DNA of 64,000 bases from Paracoccaceae bacterium (GCA_017854585.1 JAFMHK010000002.1:1-64000); one strand, 5' to 3'. Counted from the stretch's first letter, positions 28,475 to 37,543 are shown. A program made the numbers and translations. The notes: generated by a model from the letters alone, not told the origin.

Positions 28475-28610
28475 GACTGTCTACCTTGCTCGTGTCGGGT
28501 TGCTGCCCGACACTAGCAAGGTTTTCGGCCCTGAACAGGCCGTGTCGTCAGGGGACTTGAGCGGGCAAGGCACCTGATCATTGAACATGGGCCGGGTGCG
28601 GCACGGCAGG

Positions 28611-28655
28611 ATGCCTCCGGCGGGAGTGCTTGGACCAAGAAAAAGGGCCGCGGTG
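28611..28655. repeat. Half copy of a GCCTCCGGCGG-type intergenic repeat
   Basis: GCCTCCGGCGGGAG followed by CTTGGACCAAG and a run GAAAAAGGG lies just beyond the rpe stop. The GCCTCCGGC core is the same as the arms of the long inverted repeat at 32930-33016. On the minus strand this gives CCCTTTTTC directly after rpe, which may act as a weak terminator. Confidence 0.4.
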
Positions 28656-28659
28656 CCGT

Positions 28660-29337
28660 TCAGATTGCGGCGCGGATGGCCATCATGTTTTCCCCGTAGG
28701 GCGCGGGATTCGTGACCGATCCGCCTTTGAACACCGCGGAACCCGCGACCAGCACATCGGCCCCCGCAGCCACCACAAGTGGCGCGGTTTCAGGCGTTAC
28801 ACCGCCATCAATCTCGATATGGATTGGCCGGTTGCCGATCATCGCCCGCAGTTTCGCGGTCTGCGCCACTTGGCTATGGATGAATTTCTGCCCGCCGAAA
28901 CCGGGGTTCACTGTCATTAGGCAAACCAGATCGACCATGTCCAGCAGGGGGATCACCGCCTCGACCGGCGTGCCGGGGTTCAAGGCGAGCCCCGCCTTGC
29001 ATCCCGCCGCGCGGATCGCCTGCAGCGTCCGGTGGGTATGGGGGCCCGCCTCCAGATGCGCGGTCAGGATATCTGCGCCGGCATCGGCGAATGCCGCGAT
29101 GTAGGGATCGACCGGTGCAATCATCAGATGCACGTCCATCACGGTCGTGACGTGTTTGCGAATGGCCTTCACCAAGGGGGGGCCAAAGGTCAGGTTGGGC
29201 ACGAAATGCCCGTCCATCACATCCACATGGATCCAGTCCGCCCCCTGCGCCTCGACGGCCGCAATCTCGCGGCCGAAATCGGCGAAATCCGCAGACAGGA
29301 TCGACGGGGCGATTTTCACGGAACGGTCAAACGACAT
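28660..29337 (-). CDS. rpe: Ribulose-phosphate 3-epimerase
   Basis: 225 residues, family-typical TIM barrel converting ribulose 5-phosphate to xylulose 5-phosphate. Motifs: [34 protein letters not shown] with the metal ligands, [12 protein letters not shown] and [11 protein letters not shown]. The ATG at 29337 has AGGAG upstream; the frame continues to 29451 but without a ribosome site. Divergent from deoC across 216 bp. Confidence 0.97.
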   Translation of the reverse strand: MSFDRSVKIAPSILSADFADFGREIAAVEAQGADWIHVDVMDGHFVPNLTFGPPLVKAIRKHVTTVMDVHLMIAPVDPYIAAFADAGADILTAHLEAGPHTHRTLQAIRAAGCKAGLALNPGTPVEAVIPLLDMVDLVCLMTVNPGFGGQKFIHSQVAQTAKLRAMIGNRPIHIEIDGGVTPETAPLVVAAGADVLVAGSAVFKGGSVTNPAPYGENMMAIRAAI

Positions 29338-29475
29338 CGGCGCACTCCTGCTGAGGGTCGCGCCCCCCTTACCGCGCCGCTTGCGCCATGTCACGCCCCT
29401 TGGCGGCGGCGGCGTGCCACCGGGGCGCATGCCCACTGTCGCGCACGCCACGACCGGATTTGGTCACTTCACAGA

Positions 29476-29493
29476 TTTGACCGCACGGTCAAA
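29476..29493. promoter_or_regulatory. TTTGACCG-CA-CGGTCAAA operator-like palindrome
   Basis: A perfect 18-bp palindrome between the divergent rpe and deoC genes, 60 bp upstream of deoC. Its form is close to the E. coli RutR consensus (TTGACCA-N2-TGGTCAA) and to other TetR-family sites. A half-site ACGGTCAAAC also occurs at about 29324-29333 in the first codons of rpe. A TetR-type regulator of pentose or nucleoside genes is suggested; none is encoded in the window. Confidence 0.55.
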
Positions 29494-29553
29494 CTTGCAA
29501 AGCGCCTTCGGGCATGAGACGCTTTTTGGATCATTCCCAACCCCGGCCCCGCC

Positions 29554-30537
29554 ATGTCCCAGACCGTTACCACCCTGACCCCCGCCACGCATCTGCTGGC
29601 CCGCAATCCCGGCATGGCGCTTGATATGGATTGGGTGGCGCGGGTTCAGGCCAACACCTCGGCGATTGAACGGCGGGCGGCGACATTGCCGGGCCGGCGC
29701 TCGGTGAAGAAAGCCTATCAGGCCGCATGGCTTGCCAAGGCCATCACCCTGATCGACCTGACAACGCTGGCCGGGGATGATACGCCGGGGCGCGTCCGCC
29801 GGTTGTGTTCCAAGGCGCGAAATCCGCTGCGCCCTGACATCCTTGCGGCGCTGGACTTGCCGCCGCTGACCACGGGCGCCGTCTGCGTCTATCACGAGAT
29901 GGTGCCAACGGCGGTCGCCGCGTTGCAGGGCACGGGCATTCCCGTGGCCGCCGTCTCTACCGGTTTTCCGGCGGGCCTGTCCCCTTTCCACCTCCGCGTC
30001 GCGGAGATTCGCGAAAGCGTCAAGGCAGGGGCCGCCGAGATCGATATCGTCATATCCCGCCGCCATGTGCTGACCGGCAATTGGCAGGCACTTTACGATG
30101 AAATGTGTGAATTCCGCGCGGCCTGCGGCGAAGCCCATGTCAAGGCGATCCTTGCGACCGGGGAACTGGGGACGTTGCGCAATGTCGCCCGCGCCAGCCT
30201 GATTTGCATGATGGCCGGGGCCGATTTCATCAAGACCTCGACCGGCAAGGAACCCGTCAACGCCACCCTGCCCGTCACCCTCACCATGGTGCGCGCGATC
30301 CGCGCCTATCACACGGCCACCGGCATCAAGGTCGGCTACAAACCCGCCGGCGGCATCTCCAAGGCGAAGGATGCGCTGGTTTATCTCAGCATGATCAAGG
30401 AGGAACTGGGCAATCGCTGGCTGCAGCCCGACCTGTTCCGTTTTGGCGCATCATCATTGCTGGGGGATATCGAACGCCAGCTGGAACACCACGTAACCGG
30501 CGACTATTCGGCGGGCTACAGGCATGCGATTGGATAG
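29554..30537 (+). CDS. deoC: Deoxyribose-phosphate aldolase
   Basis: 327 residues, the longer DeoC form. Splits 2-deoxyribose 5-phosphate into glyceraldehyde 3-phosphate and acetaldehyde. Motifs: LIDLTTLAGDDT, AVSTGFPAG, GAAEIDIVI, the Schiff-base lysine in ADFIKTSTGK (Lys227) and the partner lysine in VGYKPAGGI (Lys263). The acetaldehyde product fits the downstream aldehyde dehydrogenase, which follows within a few bases. There is no strong ribosome site before the ATG. Confidence 0.96.
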   Translation: MSQTVTTLTPATHLLARNPGMALDMDWVARVQANTSAIERRAATLPGRRSVKKAYQAAWLAKAITLIDLTTLAGDDTPGRVRRLCSKARNPLRPDILAALDLPPLTTGAVCVYHEMVPTAVAALQGTGIPVAAVSTGFPAGLSPFHLRVAEIRESVKAGAAEIDIVISRRHVLTGNWQALYDEMCEFRAACGEAHVKAILATGELGTLRNVARASLICMMAGADFIKTSTGKEPVNATLPVTLTMVRAIRAYHTATGIKVGYKPAGGISKAKDALVYLSMIKEELGNRWLQPDLFRFGASSLLGDIERQLEHHVTGDYSAGYRHAIG

Positions 30538-30541
30538 CCCC

Positions 30542-32896
30542 ATGACCACCCGCGAAATATTCGACACCATGGACTATGGCCCCGCCCCCGAAAGCGATGC
30601 CGAGGCCCACGCATGGATCGCCGCCAAGGGCCCCGCCTTCGGCCATTACATCAACGGCAGCTTCACGGCGCCGGGAGAGACCTTCGCCACCAAGAACCCC
30701 GCCACAGGGGTCGAACTGGCCCGCATCACCCAAGGCACCGCCGATGATGTGGACAGCGCCGTCAAGGCCGCCCGCGCGGCCTTGCCCGGATGGTCCGGGC
30801 TTTCGGGCCACAAGCGCGCCAAATACCTTTACGCCCTTGCGCGGCTGCTGCAAAAGCACAGCCGCCTTTTCGCGGTGTTGGAGACCCTCGACAACGGCAA
30901 GCCGATCCGCGAGTCCCGCGACATCGACGTGCCGCTTGCGCAGCGGCATTTCTATTATCACGCGGGCCTTGCCCAACTTCTTTCAGAAGAACTTCCCGGC
31001 CATGCGCCCCTTGGTGTCTGCGGGCAGATCATCCCGTGGAACTTTCCCTTGCTGATGCTGTCATGGAAGATCGCCCCGGCGCTGGCCGCCGGAAACACCG
31101 TCGTCCTCAAACCCGCCGAATACACCTCGCTGACAGCACTTCTGTTCGCCGATATCTGCGCCGAGGCGGGTCTGCCAAAAGGCGTCGTCAACATCGTCAC
31201 CGGCGACGGCAAGACCGGCGAGGCCATCACCGCCCACCCCGGCATCGCCAAGATCGCCTTTACCGGATCGACCGAAGTCGGGCGCAGGATCCGGCAGGCG
31301 ACAACGGGGCAGGGCAAGGCTCTGACGTTGGAACTGGGCGGCAAATCCCCCTACATCGTGTTCGATGACGCCGATATCGATTCAGCCATCGAAGGGCTGG
31401 TCGATGCCATCTGGTTCAATCAGGGGCAGGTCTGCTGCGCCGGTTCCCGCCTGCTGGTCCACGAAAGCATCGCCGATGACTTTCACACCCGCCTCCGCGC
31501 GCGGATGGACAAACTTCGCATTGGCGACCCCTTGGACAAATGTATCGATGTCGGCGCCGTGGTGGACCCCATCCAGCACGCCACGATCACCCGGCTGGTC
31601 GATGCCAATACCGAAGGCGAGACCTACCGCGCCGATACACCTTTGCCGACCTCGGGCTGTTTCTATCCGCCCACGCTGATTTCGGGCCTGTCCCCCGCGG
31701 CCCCCCTGATGCAGGAGGAAATCTTCGGCCCCGTCCTTGTCTCCACCACCTTCCGCACCCCCTCCGAGGCGGTCGAGATCGCCAATAACACGCGCTATGG
31801 CCTTGCCGCGACGGTCTGGACGGAAAACCTGAACCTTGCGCTCGATATCGGGCCGAAACTTGCCGCGGGCGTGGTCTGGGTGAACGCCACAAACCTGTTC
31901 GACGCCGCCGCCGGTTTCGGCGGCGTCCGCGAAAGCGGCTTTGGCCGCGAAGGCGGGTGGGAGGGGTTGCTGAGCTACCTGAAGCCCACCGCGAAAACCG
32001 TCCAATCCAGACCGATCGACCCGACGCCCGCCCCGAAACACGTGCAGGCACCCGACCTCGACCGCACCGCGAAGATGTATGTCGGCGGCAAGCAAACCCG
32101 CCCCGATGGCGGATATTCGCAGCCGGTCTGGTCAACCAAGGGCGCGCTTCTGGGTCATGCAGGCCTTGGAAACCGCAAGGATATCCGCAACGCGGTCGAG
32201 GCCGCGCGCGCCGCAACGGGTTGGGCCAAAACCACTGGCCATCTGCGGGCGCAGATCTTGTTCTACGTGGCCGAAAACCTCTCTGCCCGCGCCGAGGAAT
32301 TCGCGACGCGCATCCGCCACCTGACCGGGGCCAACGCCAAGACCGCCGAGACCGAGGTCGCCATCTCCATCGACCGTCTCTTCACTTATGCAGCCTGGGC
32401 TGACAAGTTCGACGGTGCGGCAAAGTCCGTTCCGATCCGTGGCGTGGCGCTGGCAATGAATGAGCCGGTGGGGATCATCGGCGCCTTCGCACCCGATGAA
32501 GCGCCGCTGCTGGGAGCGATCAGCCTGATCGCTCCTGCGATCGCGATGGGCAACAGGATCGTGCTGGTGCCCAGTCACGCCGCTCCGCTTGCCGCGACGG
32601 ACCTCTATCAGGTCCTCGATACCTCCGACCTTCCGGCTGGCGTCGTGAACATCATCACCGGGGACCCTGCCGAACTGGCCAAACCCCTTGCCGGGCACAT
32701 GGATGTGGACGCCGTCTGGAGCTTCTGTGCCCGCGCGCCCGCCATCGTGATCGAAGCGGCATCGGCCAGCAACCTCAAACGCACTTGGGCCACGGATGGG
32801 GCAAACCCCGATTGGCTGGGCGCCGACGGGCAAGGCAAGCGGTTCTTGCGTGCCGCGACCGAGGTCAAGACAATCTGGATACCATACGGAGAGTAG
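30542..32896 (+). CDS. ALDH16-type two-domain aldehyde dehydrogenase
   Basis: 784 residues, about 300 longer than an ordinary ALDH. The first domain has a full active site: PWNFPLLML, FTGSTEVGR, the general base in TLELGGKSP (Glu264) and the nucleophile in GQVCCAGSR (Cys298). The second, from about residue 505, is an ALDH-like repeat (VGGKQTRPDGGYSQPV, MNEPVGIIGAFAPDE) without a catalytic cysteine. This is the architecture of bacterial ALDH16, structurally studied in a Loktanella, a relative. Start at ATG 30542; an overlapping ATG at 30524 inside deoC is possible. Coupling with deoC suggests oxidation of acetaldehyde, which is an inference. Confidence 0.88.
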   Translation: MTTREIFDTMDYGPAPESDAEAHAWIAAKGPAFGHYINGSFTAPGETFATKNPATGVELARITQGTADDVDSAVKAARAALPGWSGLSGHKRAKYLYALARLLQKHSRLFAVLETLDNGKPIRESRDIDVPLAQRHFYYHAGLAQLLSEELPGHAPLGVCGQIIPWNFPLLMLSWKIAPALAAGNTVVLKPAEYTSLTALLFADICAEAGLPKGVVNIVTGDGKTGEAITAHPGIAKIAFTGSTEVGRRIRQATTGQGKALTLELGGKSPYIVFDDADIDSAIEGLVDAIWFNQGQVCCAGSRLLVHESIADDFHTRLRARMDKLRIGDPLDKCIDVGAVVDPIQHATITRLVDANTEGETYRADTPLPTSGCFYPPTLISGLSPAAPLMQEEIFGPVLVSTTFRTPSEAVEIANNTRYGLAATVWTENLNLALDIGPKLAAGVVWVNATNLFDAAAGFGGVRESGFGREGGWEGLLSYLKPTAKTVQSRPIDPTPAPKHVQAPDLDRTAKMYVGGKQTRPDGGYSQPVWSTKGALLGHAGLGNRKDIRNAVEAARAATGWAKTTGHLRAQILFYVAENLSARAEEFATRIRHLTGANAKTAETEVAISIDRLFTYAAWADKFDGAAKSVPIRGVALAMNEPVGIIGAFAPDEAPLLGAISLIAPAIAMGNRIVLVPSHAAPLAATDLYQVLDTSDLPAGVVNIITGDPAELAKPLAGHMDVDAVWSFCARAPAIVIEAASASNLKRTWATDGANPDWLGADGQGKRFLRAATEVKTIWIPYGE

Positions 32897-32929
32897 ACCG
32901 GGCCATCGCGCCCGTCGCTGATGGCGGGC

Positions 32930-33016
32930 GCCTCCGGCAGACATACTTAAGAAGCAAAGATGCGAAAATTTGAACTAAATTGCGGTCTTTGCTTTTCAAA
33001 TATGTCCGCCGGAGGC
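32930..33016. repeat. Long imperfect inverted repeat between convergent genes
   Basis: Arms begin GCCTCCGGCAGACATACTT (32930) and end with AAATATGTCCGCCGGAGGC (33016), and pair over about 34 positions with four mismatches, through the inner GAAGCAAAGA / TCTTTGCTTTTC. All four differences are transitions, and three of them become G-U pairs in minus-strand RNA. It sits between the ALDH16 gene (plus) and a DUF1523 gene (minus) and probably works as a bidirectional terminator as well as being a dispersed repeat; a half copy is at 28611-28655. Confidence 0.7.
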
Positions 33017-33042
33017 ATCCGGCAGAGGCCGCGCATTACCGC

Positions 33043-33648
33043 CTAGCGACGGCCCGACAACCAGTCGCGGGTCTTGGCCCAGCGCACGGCGGCGCGGTCC
33101 CGCAACGGGTCGATAACCCGGTCCTCGAACCGTTCCCAGATACGCCATGCCATGAACACCAAGACGGCCATGAACAGCAAGATCGCGATGTTCAGCCACG
33201 GGATCAACCTGACGTCAGGGCCATCGACCGCGCGCATGCTGACCGCATTGGGATAGGTGCTGAGCAACCTAGACCGCCAGCCATAATGGGTGACCGCCAC
33301 CCACTGCGGGTCTGCGGCGGTGGATATGAAATTCGCCGCCTCGGCCTGCACATCGGCGCTGTTGAGCTTGAAATACGGCGGCCAGCCGAAGCCTGTATCC
33401 TCGTTGCGATAAACCAGCACCTCGCCGTTCCGCATCACGGTGTTGATCAACCGCAGATCGCGGTTGTCCGTCGCGGCATTGCCGCTATCGCCTTGGGCAT
33501 AGAATATCCGGTTCAGACCCGAAAAATCCTGCCGGATAATCTCGGTATCCGTCACCCGCACGATATCGCGCTGTGGCAGCGTGTAGTGCAGGAATGCCCC
33601 GACAATCAGGAACACGATGCTCAGAAAGATAATCCGTGGCCAGCGCAT
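33043..33648 (-). CDS. DUF1523 membrane protein
   Basis: 201 residues. N-terminal helix (RIIFLSIVFLIVGAFLHYTL) followed by PQRDIVRVTDTE, a hallmark of DUF1523, an extracytoplasmic domain of about 110 residues, a second helix (WLNIAILLFMAVLVFMAW) and a basic cytoplasmic tail. Function unknown. It lies downstream of another small membrane protein gene on the same strand with a 17-bp gap. Confidence 0.85.
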   Translation of the reverse strand: MRWPRIIFLSIVFLIVGAFLHYTLPQRDIVRVTDTEIIRQDFSGLNRIFYAQGDSGNAATDNRDLRLINTVMRNGEVLVYRNEDTGFGWPPYFKLNSADVQAEAANFISTAADPQWVAVTHYGWRSRLLSTYPNAVSMRAVDGPDVRLIPWLNIAILLFMAVLVFMAWRIWERFEDRVIDPLRDRAAVRWAKTRDWLSGRR

Positions 33649-33665
33649 CGGCTTGCCCCTTTCGT

Positions 33666-33908
33666 TCAGTTCGTGACGTAGACAACCACGCTCAGTCCCA
33701 CGATGGGAAGAACGTAGACCAACCCGATCAACCAGCGACGCACCCGCGCGGCATGGGGCGCGATGCGTTCATCCACCCAATCCTCGCGGTTTCCGGGCCG
33801 CCCCGCGTGCACCCAATCTTCTTCAAGCCGCATCTTCACACCCGAACGCCAATAGAAATACAGGCAGACATACACGACCGTCAGGCAGATCAGCAGCAAG
33901 ATGGCCAT
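33666..33908 (-). CDS. Small two-helix membrane protein
   Basis: About 80 residues: a helix (ILLLICLTVVYVCLYFYW), a polar segment RLEEDWVHAGRPGNREDWVDERI and a second helix (LIGLVYVLPIVGLSVVVYV). The R-L-E-E-D-W ... GRPG pattern is one I associate with small conserved Rhodobacteraceae membrane proteins. The start is uncertain: 33908 is preferred because it begins just before the helix, with 33929 or 34001 as alternatives. Probably co-transcribed with the DUF1523 gene. Function unknown. Confidence 0.7.
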   Translation of the reverse strand: MAILLLICLTVVYVCLYFYWRSGVKMRLEEDWVHAGRPGNREDWVDERIAPHAARVRRWLIGLVYVLPIVGLSVVVYVTN

Positions 33909-34046
33909 GCGGCCAAAGGCAAAGAACATTACGCCGGTCCCCACGCTGGCCCCAGAAACAAAGCCAAGTCTTATCCTGATATAGGGATGTCCGAAACCCA
34001 TTAGCAGGGCTTGCAACCGACCTTCGCACATCGCACCGTGTTGCAC

Positions 34047-35321
34047 ATGACGCAGAGCACCCTCATGGACCTGATAATCGCGCGCCGGGACGACCTGATC
34101 GTACTGACGCAGGATCTGATACGCATTCCCACGCTGAACCCGCCGGGCCGCAATTACCGGGAGGTGTGCGATTACCTTGCCGCGCGTTTGGCCGCGTCGG
34201 GCTTCACGGTCGAACTGATCCGCGCCCAAGGGGCGCTTGCCGACAGTGACCGCTATCCGCGCTGGAACCTTCTGGCCCGCCATACCGGCGCGCGCGCCGG
34301 TGATTGCGTTCATTTCAACAGCCACCATGACGTGGTGGAGGTGGGCCATGGCTGGACCGTAGACCCCTTTGGCGGTGAATTGCGCGACGGCCGCATCTAT
34401 GGGCGCGGCGCGTGCGACATGAAGGGGGGGCTTGCCACCTCGATCATCGCAGCCGAGGCGTTCATCGCCGCGCATCCCGATTATGCCGGGGCAATTGAAA
34501 TCAGCGCCACGGCAGACGAGGAATCCGGCGGTTACGGCGGCGTCGCCTATCTGGCGGAACGGGGATATTTCTCACCCGACCGCGTCCAGCACGTGATCAT
34601 TCCCGAACCGCTCAACAAGGATCGGATCTGCCTTGGCCATCGCGGTGTCTGGTGGGCCGAGATCGAAACCCACGGCCGCATCGCGCATGGGTCCATGCCA
34701 TTTCTGGGCGATAGCGCGATCCGTCACATGGGCGCGGTGCTTGAGGAGATGGAGCGCTATCTTTACCCGCTGCTCGCCACCAAGCACACCACCATGCCCG
34801 TCGTGCCCGAAGGCGCGCGGCAATCCACGCTCAACATCAACTCCATCCATGGCGGCGAGGCGGAGCAGGAGACGGGTTACACCGGCCTGCCCGCGCCTTG
34901 CGTTGCCGACCGCTGCCGCATCATTCTGGATCGGCGGTTCCTCATCGAGGAAGACATCGCCGAGGTGAAATCAGAAGTCACCACAATGCTAGAGAGAATT
35001 CGCGCCGAGCGCCCGAATTTTACCTATGAAATAAAGGACTTGTTCGAAGTTCAGCCAACGATGACAGACCGCGACGCCCCCGTGGTCAAGACGGTGCAGG
35101 CGGCCATCGAAAAGGTGTTGTCGACACAGGCGCAATTCGTTGTATCGCCCGGCACCTATGATCAAAAACACATTGACCGCATTGGAAAGCTGCACAATTG
35201 CATCGCGTATGGCCCCGGCATCCTTGAACTGGCGCACCAGCCAGACGAATGGATCGGTGTCGACGACATGATCGACAGCGCCAAGGTCATGGCCCTGACC
35301 CTGCAGGAATTGCTTGCGTGA
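34047..35321 (+). CDS. M20-family deacylase (ArgE/DapE type)
   Basis: 424 residues. Zinc-dependent amidohydrolase with the M20 ligand set in order: FNSHHDVV, YGRGACDMKGG, SATADEESGG (catalytic Glu then ligand) and a late H in GTYDQKHIDRIG. The lid segment HGRIAHGSMPF is also present. Family members remove acyl groups from amino acids (acetylornithine, succinyl-diaminopimelate, N-formyl or carbamoyl substrates). The position just upstream of a peptide-type ABC binding protein suggests use of an imported N-acyl amino compound. Start at 34047; a second ATG at 34065 is possible and neither has a strong ribosome site. Confidence 0.85.
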   Translation: MTQSTLMDLIIARRDDLIVLTQDLIRIPTLNPPGRNYREVCDYLAARLAASGFTVELIRAQGALADSDRYPRWNLLARHTGARAGDCVHFNSHHDVVEVGHGWTVDPFGGELRDGRIYGRGACDMKGGLATSIIAAEAFIAAHPDYAGAIEISATADEESGGYGGVAYLAERGYFSPDRVQHVIIPEPLNKDRICLGHRGVWWAEIETHGRIAHGSMPFLGDSAIRHMGAVLEEMERYLYPLLATKHTTMPVVPEGARQSTLNINSIHGGEAEQETGYTGLPAPCVADRCRIILDRRFLIEEDIAEVKSEVTTMLERIRAERPNFTYEIKDLFEVQPTMTDRDAPVVKTVQAAIEKVLSTQAQFVVSPGTYDQKHIDRIGKLHNCIAYGPGILELAHQPDEWIGVDDMIDSAKVMALTLQELLA

Positions 35322-35327
35322 ACGCCG

Positions 35328-35525
35328 TCAGGCGTAAATCGGAAAACCGAGGTGTTCCAGCGCCCGCCCGGCCTTGATGCGCATTTCTTCATCCGTCGAA
35401 GAAAGCTGGATGTTGAGTTGGGTCATCACACGATGCAACGTCTTGGATGACGTTTGATCGCAGATGAAATCGGCAATCGCTTCGGCGGAAAGGGACAGGA
35501 TGTCCTCGGCACTTGGCAGCGGCAT
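35328..35525 (-). CDS. Small conserved hypothetical protein (65 residues)
   Basis: MPLPSAEDILSLSAEAIADF continues into a helical sequence with no membrane segment. GGAG lies seven bases before the ATG at 35525; a longer frame to 35567 has no such signal. It stands on the opposite strand between the M20 gene (7 bp) and the ABC binding-protein gene. Function unknown. Confidence 0.65.
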   Translation of the reverse strand: MPLPSAEDILSLSAEAIADFICDQTSSKTLHRVMTQLNIQLSSTDEEMRIKAGRALEHLGFPIYA

Positions 35526-35722
35526 CTGGAGCTCCGGTTTGGTTTCACATCTCGGTCGTGCGGGCAAAGGTTAACTTGCCAAGGCGATTCGGAGGACTCC
35601 AAATTCACCTTATCCACCGATCAAATCGTGGATGCCGGCTTCAGGCGCAAGCGGTTTGACTTGCATGGACATGGCCTTGGCCAATACCATCGCCGCAAGA
35701 CGACCCAAAGGGAGAGACTGGG

Positions 35723-37195
35723 ATGTTCAATCGCCTGCTGATCGGCGTTGCCGCCGGTGCACTGATGGCCTCGGCCGCCTTCGCACAACAAACAAGCATT
35801 ACCATCGGTATGGTGCTGGAGCCGCCAAACCTTGACCCCACCGCAGGCGCCGCCGCCGCGATTGACGAGGTCGTCTACGCCAACCTGTTCGAAGGCCTGA
35901 CGCGCTTTGCCTCGGATGGCTCGGTCATTCCCGCGCTGGCCGAAAGCTGGGTCATTTCCGACGATGGGCTGACCTATACCTTCACGCTGCATGATGGCGT
36001 CACGTTCCACGATGGCACCGCCATGACCGCCGACGACGTTGTGTTCAGCCTTGATCGCGCCCGCGCCGAGGATACGACCAACGCGCAGGCGGCTCTGTTC
36101 ACCGGCATCGCCAGTGTCACTGCCGTGGATGATACCACCGTGGAAATCGCCCTGTCGGAACCGAACGGGGCGCTGTTGTTCAACCTTGCGTGGGGCGACG
36201 CCGTCATCGTGGCCCCTGAGACGGCCGACACCAACGCCACCAATCCCGTCGGGACGGGCCCGTTCATGTTTGCCAACTGGGCGCAGGGCGACTCGGTCAC
36301 ATTGACCGCCTATCCGGATTACTGGGGCGAAAGACCCGCCCTGACCGAGGCGACATTCCGCTTCATCTCGGACCCCAACGCCGCCTTTGCGGCAATGATG
36401 GCCGGCGATGTGGACGCGTTCCCCAACTTCCCCGCACCCGAAACGCTGGCTCAGTTCGCGGCCGACCCACGCTTTTCCGTCATCGTCGGCTCAACCGAGG
36501 GCGAGACAATCCTCGCCATGAACAACCAGCAACCGCCGCTGAATGACATCCGCGTGCGGCAGGCCATCACCCACGCCATCAACCGTCAAGATATCATCGA
36601 CGGTGCGATGTTCGGCTACGGGACTCCCATCGGCACCCACTTTGCGCCGCACAACCCCGATTATATCGACCTTGCCGCGCAATCGGCCTTTGACCCGGAT
36701 ACCGCCCGCGCCCTGCTGGCCGAAGCCGGGGCCGAAGGCGCGACGCTGCGGCTTGCGCTGCCGCCGCCATCCTATGCCCGCCGTGGAGGAGAGATCATCG
36801 CCAGCCAGTTGCGCGACGTCGGCCTCAACATCGAGATCTCCAATCTTGAATGGGCCCAGTGGCTGGAACAGGTGTTTCGCGGCTATGATTTTGACCTGAC
36901 CATCGTCAGCCACACGGAACCGGCCGACATCAACATCTACGCCCGGCCGGAATATTACTTCCAATATGACAATCCCGAATTCCAGGCGCTGATGGAAACC
37001 CTGACCGCTACCACCGACCCGGCGGAACGCACCGCAATCAACCAGCAGGCCCAACGGATCATCGCGGATGATTACGTGAACGTCTATCTGTTCCAACTGG
37101 CCAAGACCGGTGTGGCGAACGCGAATATCGAAGGTCTGTGGGAAAATTCGCCCACGCAGGCCAATGACCTCACCGCCGTTCGCTGGACTGAATAA
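35723..37195 (+). CDS. ABC transporter substrate-binding protein (peptide/opine type)
   Basis: 490 residues. Signal peptide MFNRLLIGVAAGALMASAAFA with cleavage after Ala21, then an SBP_bac_5 fold: YANLFEGLTRF, LAESWVISDDGLTYTFTLHDGVTFHDG, FSLDRA and VRQAITHAINRQDI. It binds an oligopeptide or related solute in the periplasm. A strong ribosome site AAAGGGAGAG precedes the ATG. The matching permease and ATPase genes are 2.8 kb downstream, separated by cupin, GYD and creatinase genes. A stable hairpin lies just after the stop. Confidence 0.92.
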   Translation: MFNRLLIGVAAGALMASAAFAQQTSITIGMVLEPPNLDPTAGAAAAIDEVVYANLFEGLTRFASDGSVIPALAESWVISDDGLTYTFTLHDGVTFHDGTAMTADDVVFSLDRARAEDTTNAQAALFTGIASVTAVDDTTVEIALSEPNGALLFNLAWGDAVIVAPETADTNATNPVGTGPFMFANWAQGDSVTLTAYPDYWGERPALTEATFRFISDPNAAFAAMMAGDVDAFPNFPAPETLAQFAADPRFSVIVGSTEGETILAMNNQQPPLNDIRVRQAITHAINRQDIIDGAMFGYGTPIGTHFAPHNPDYIDLAAQSAFDPDTARALLAEAGAEGATLRLALPPPSYARRGGEIIASQLRDVGLNIEISNLEWAQWLEQVFRGYDFDLTIVSHTEPADINIYARPEYYFQYDNPEFQALMETLTATTDPAERTAINQQAQRIIADDYVNVYLFQLAKTGVANANIEGLWENSPTQANDLTAVRWTE

Positions 37196-37204
37196 ACCCA
37201 AGGC

Positions 37205-37229
37205 GCGCGTGGCCCGGTGGGCCACGCGC
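37205..37229 (+). other. Hairpin directly after the binding-protein gene
   Basis: Perfect 11-bp GC-rich stem (37205-37215 with 37219-37229) and a 3-base loop, 9 bp after the stop and without a T run. It resembles the mRNA-stabilising hairpins that raise the level of binding-protein transcripts over downstream genes. Confidence 0.6.
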
Positions 37230-37246
37230 CACTTCGAAAGCGCCCC

Positions 37247-37543
37247 ATGACACCGAAACAGAACAAATACGAATGGCACGCCATCATCGCGGTAAGCTGG
37301 CTTTTGCCGGGCCTTGTCGCGCTCAGCCTGATGGCGCCGCGCCCTGATGGCGCCGCAGCGGGGGCCAGTGCATTCAACCTGCTGATCAACGTCGCGATCG
37401 TGGGTATTCTTGTGCGCAGCGTCCTGCGCCTCGACACGCTGCTTGAAGGCCGCGAAAACATGCGCCTCCTGACCATCGTGTCGTTGATCGTTGGTATCGT
37501 GGCGGGCGCTGTGCTGCTTTATTCCGATCTCAGGGCGTTCTGA
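37247..37543 (+). CDS. Small membrane protein of unknown function
   Basis: 98 residues with three hydrophobic helices (IIAVSWLLPGLVALSLM, ASAFNLLINVAIVGILV, LLTIVSLIVGIVAGAVLL). The ATG at 37247 gives MTPKQNKYEWHA; a frame start at 37217 is inside the hairpin. The TGA is directly followed by the ATG of the cupin gene. Not recognised; possibly an accessory of the transporter. Confidence 0.65.
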   Translation: MTPKQNKYEWHAIIAVSWLLPGLVALSLMAPRPDGAAAGASAFNLLINVAIVGILVRSVLRLDTLLEGRENMRLLTIVSLIVGIVAGAVLLYSDLRAF

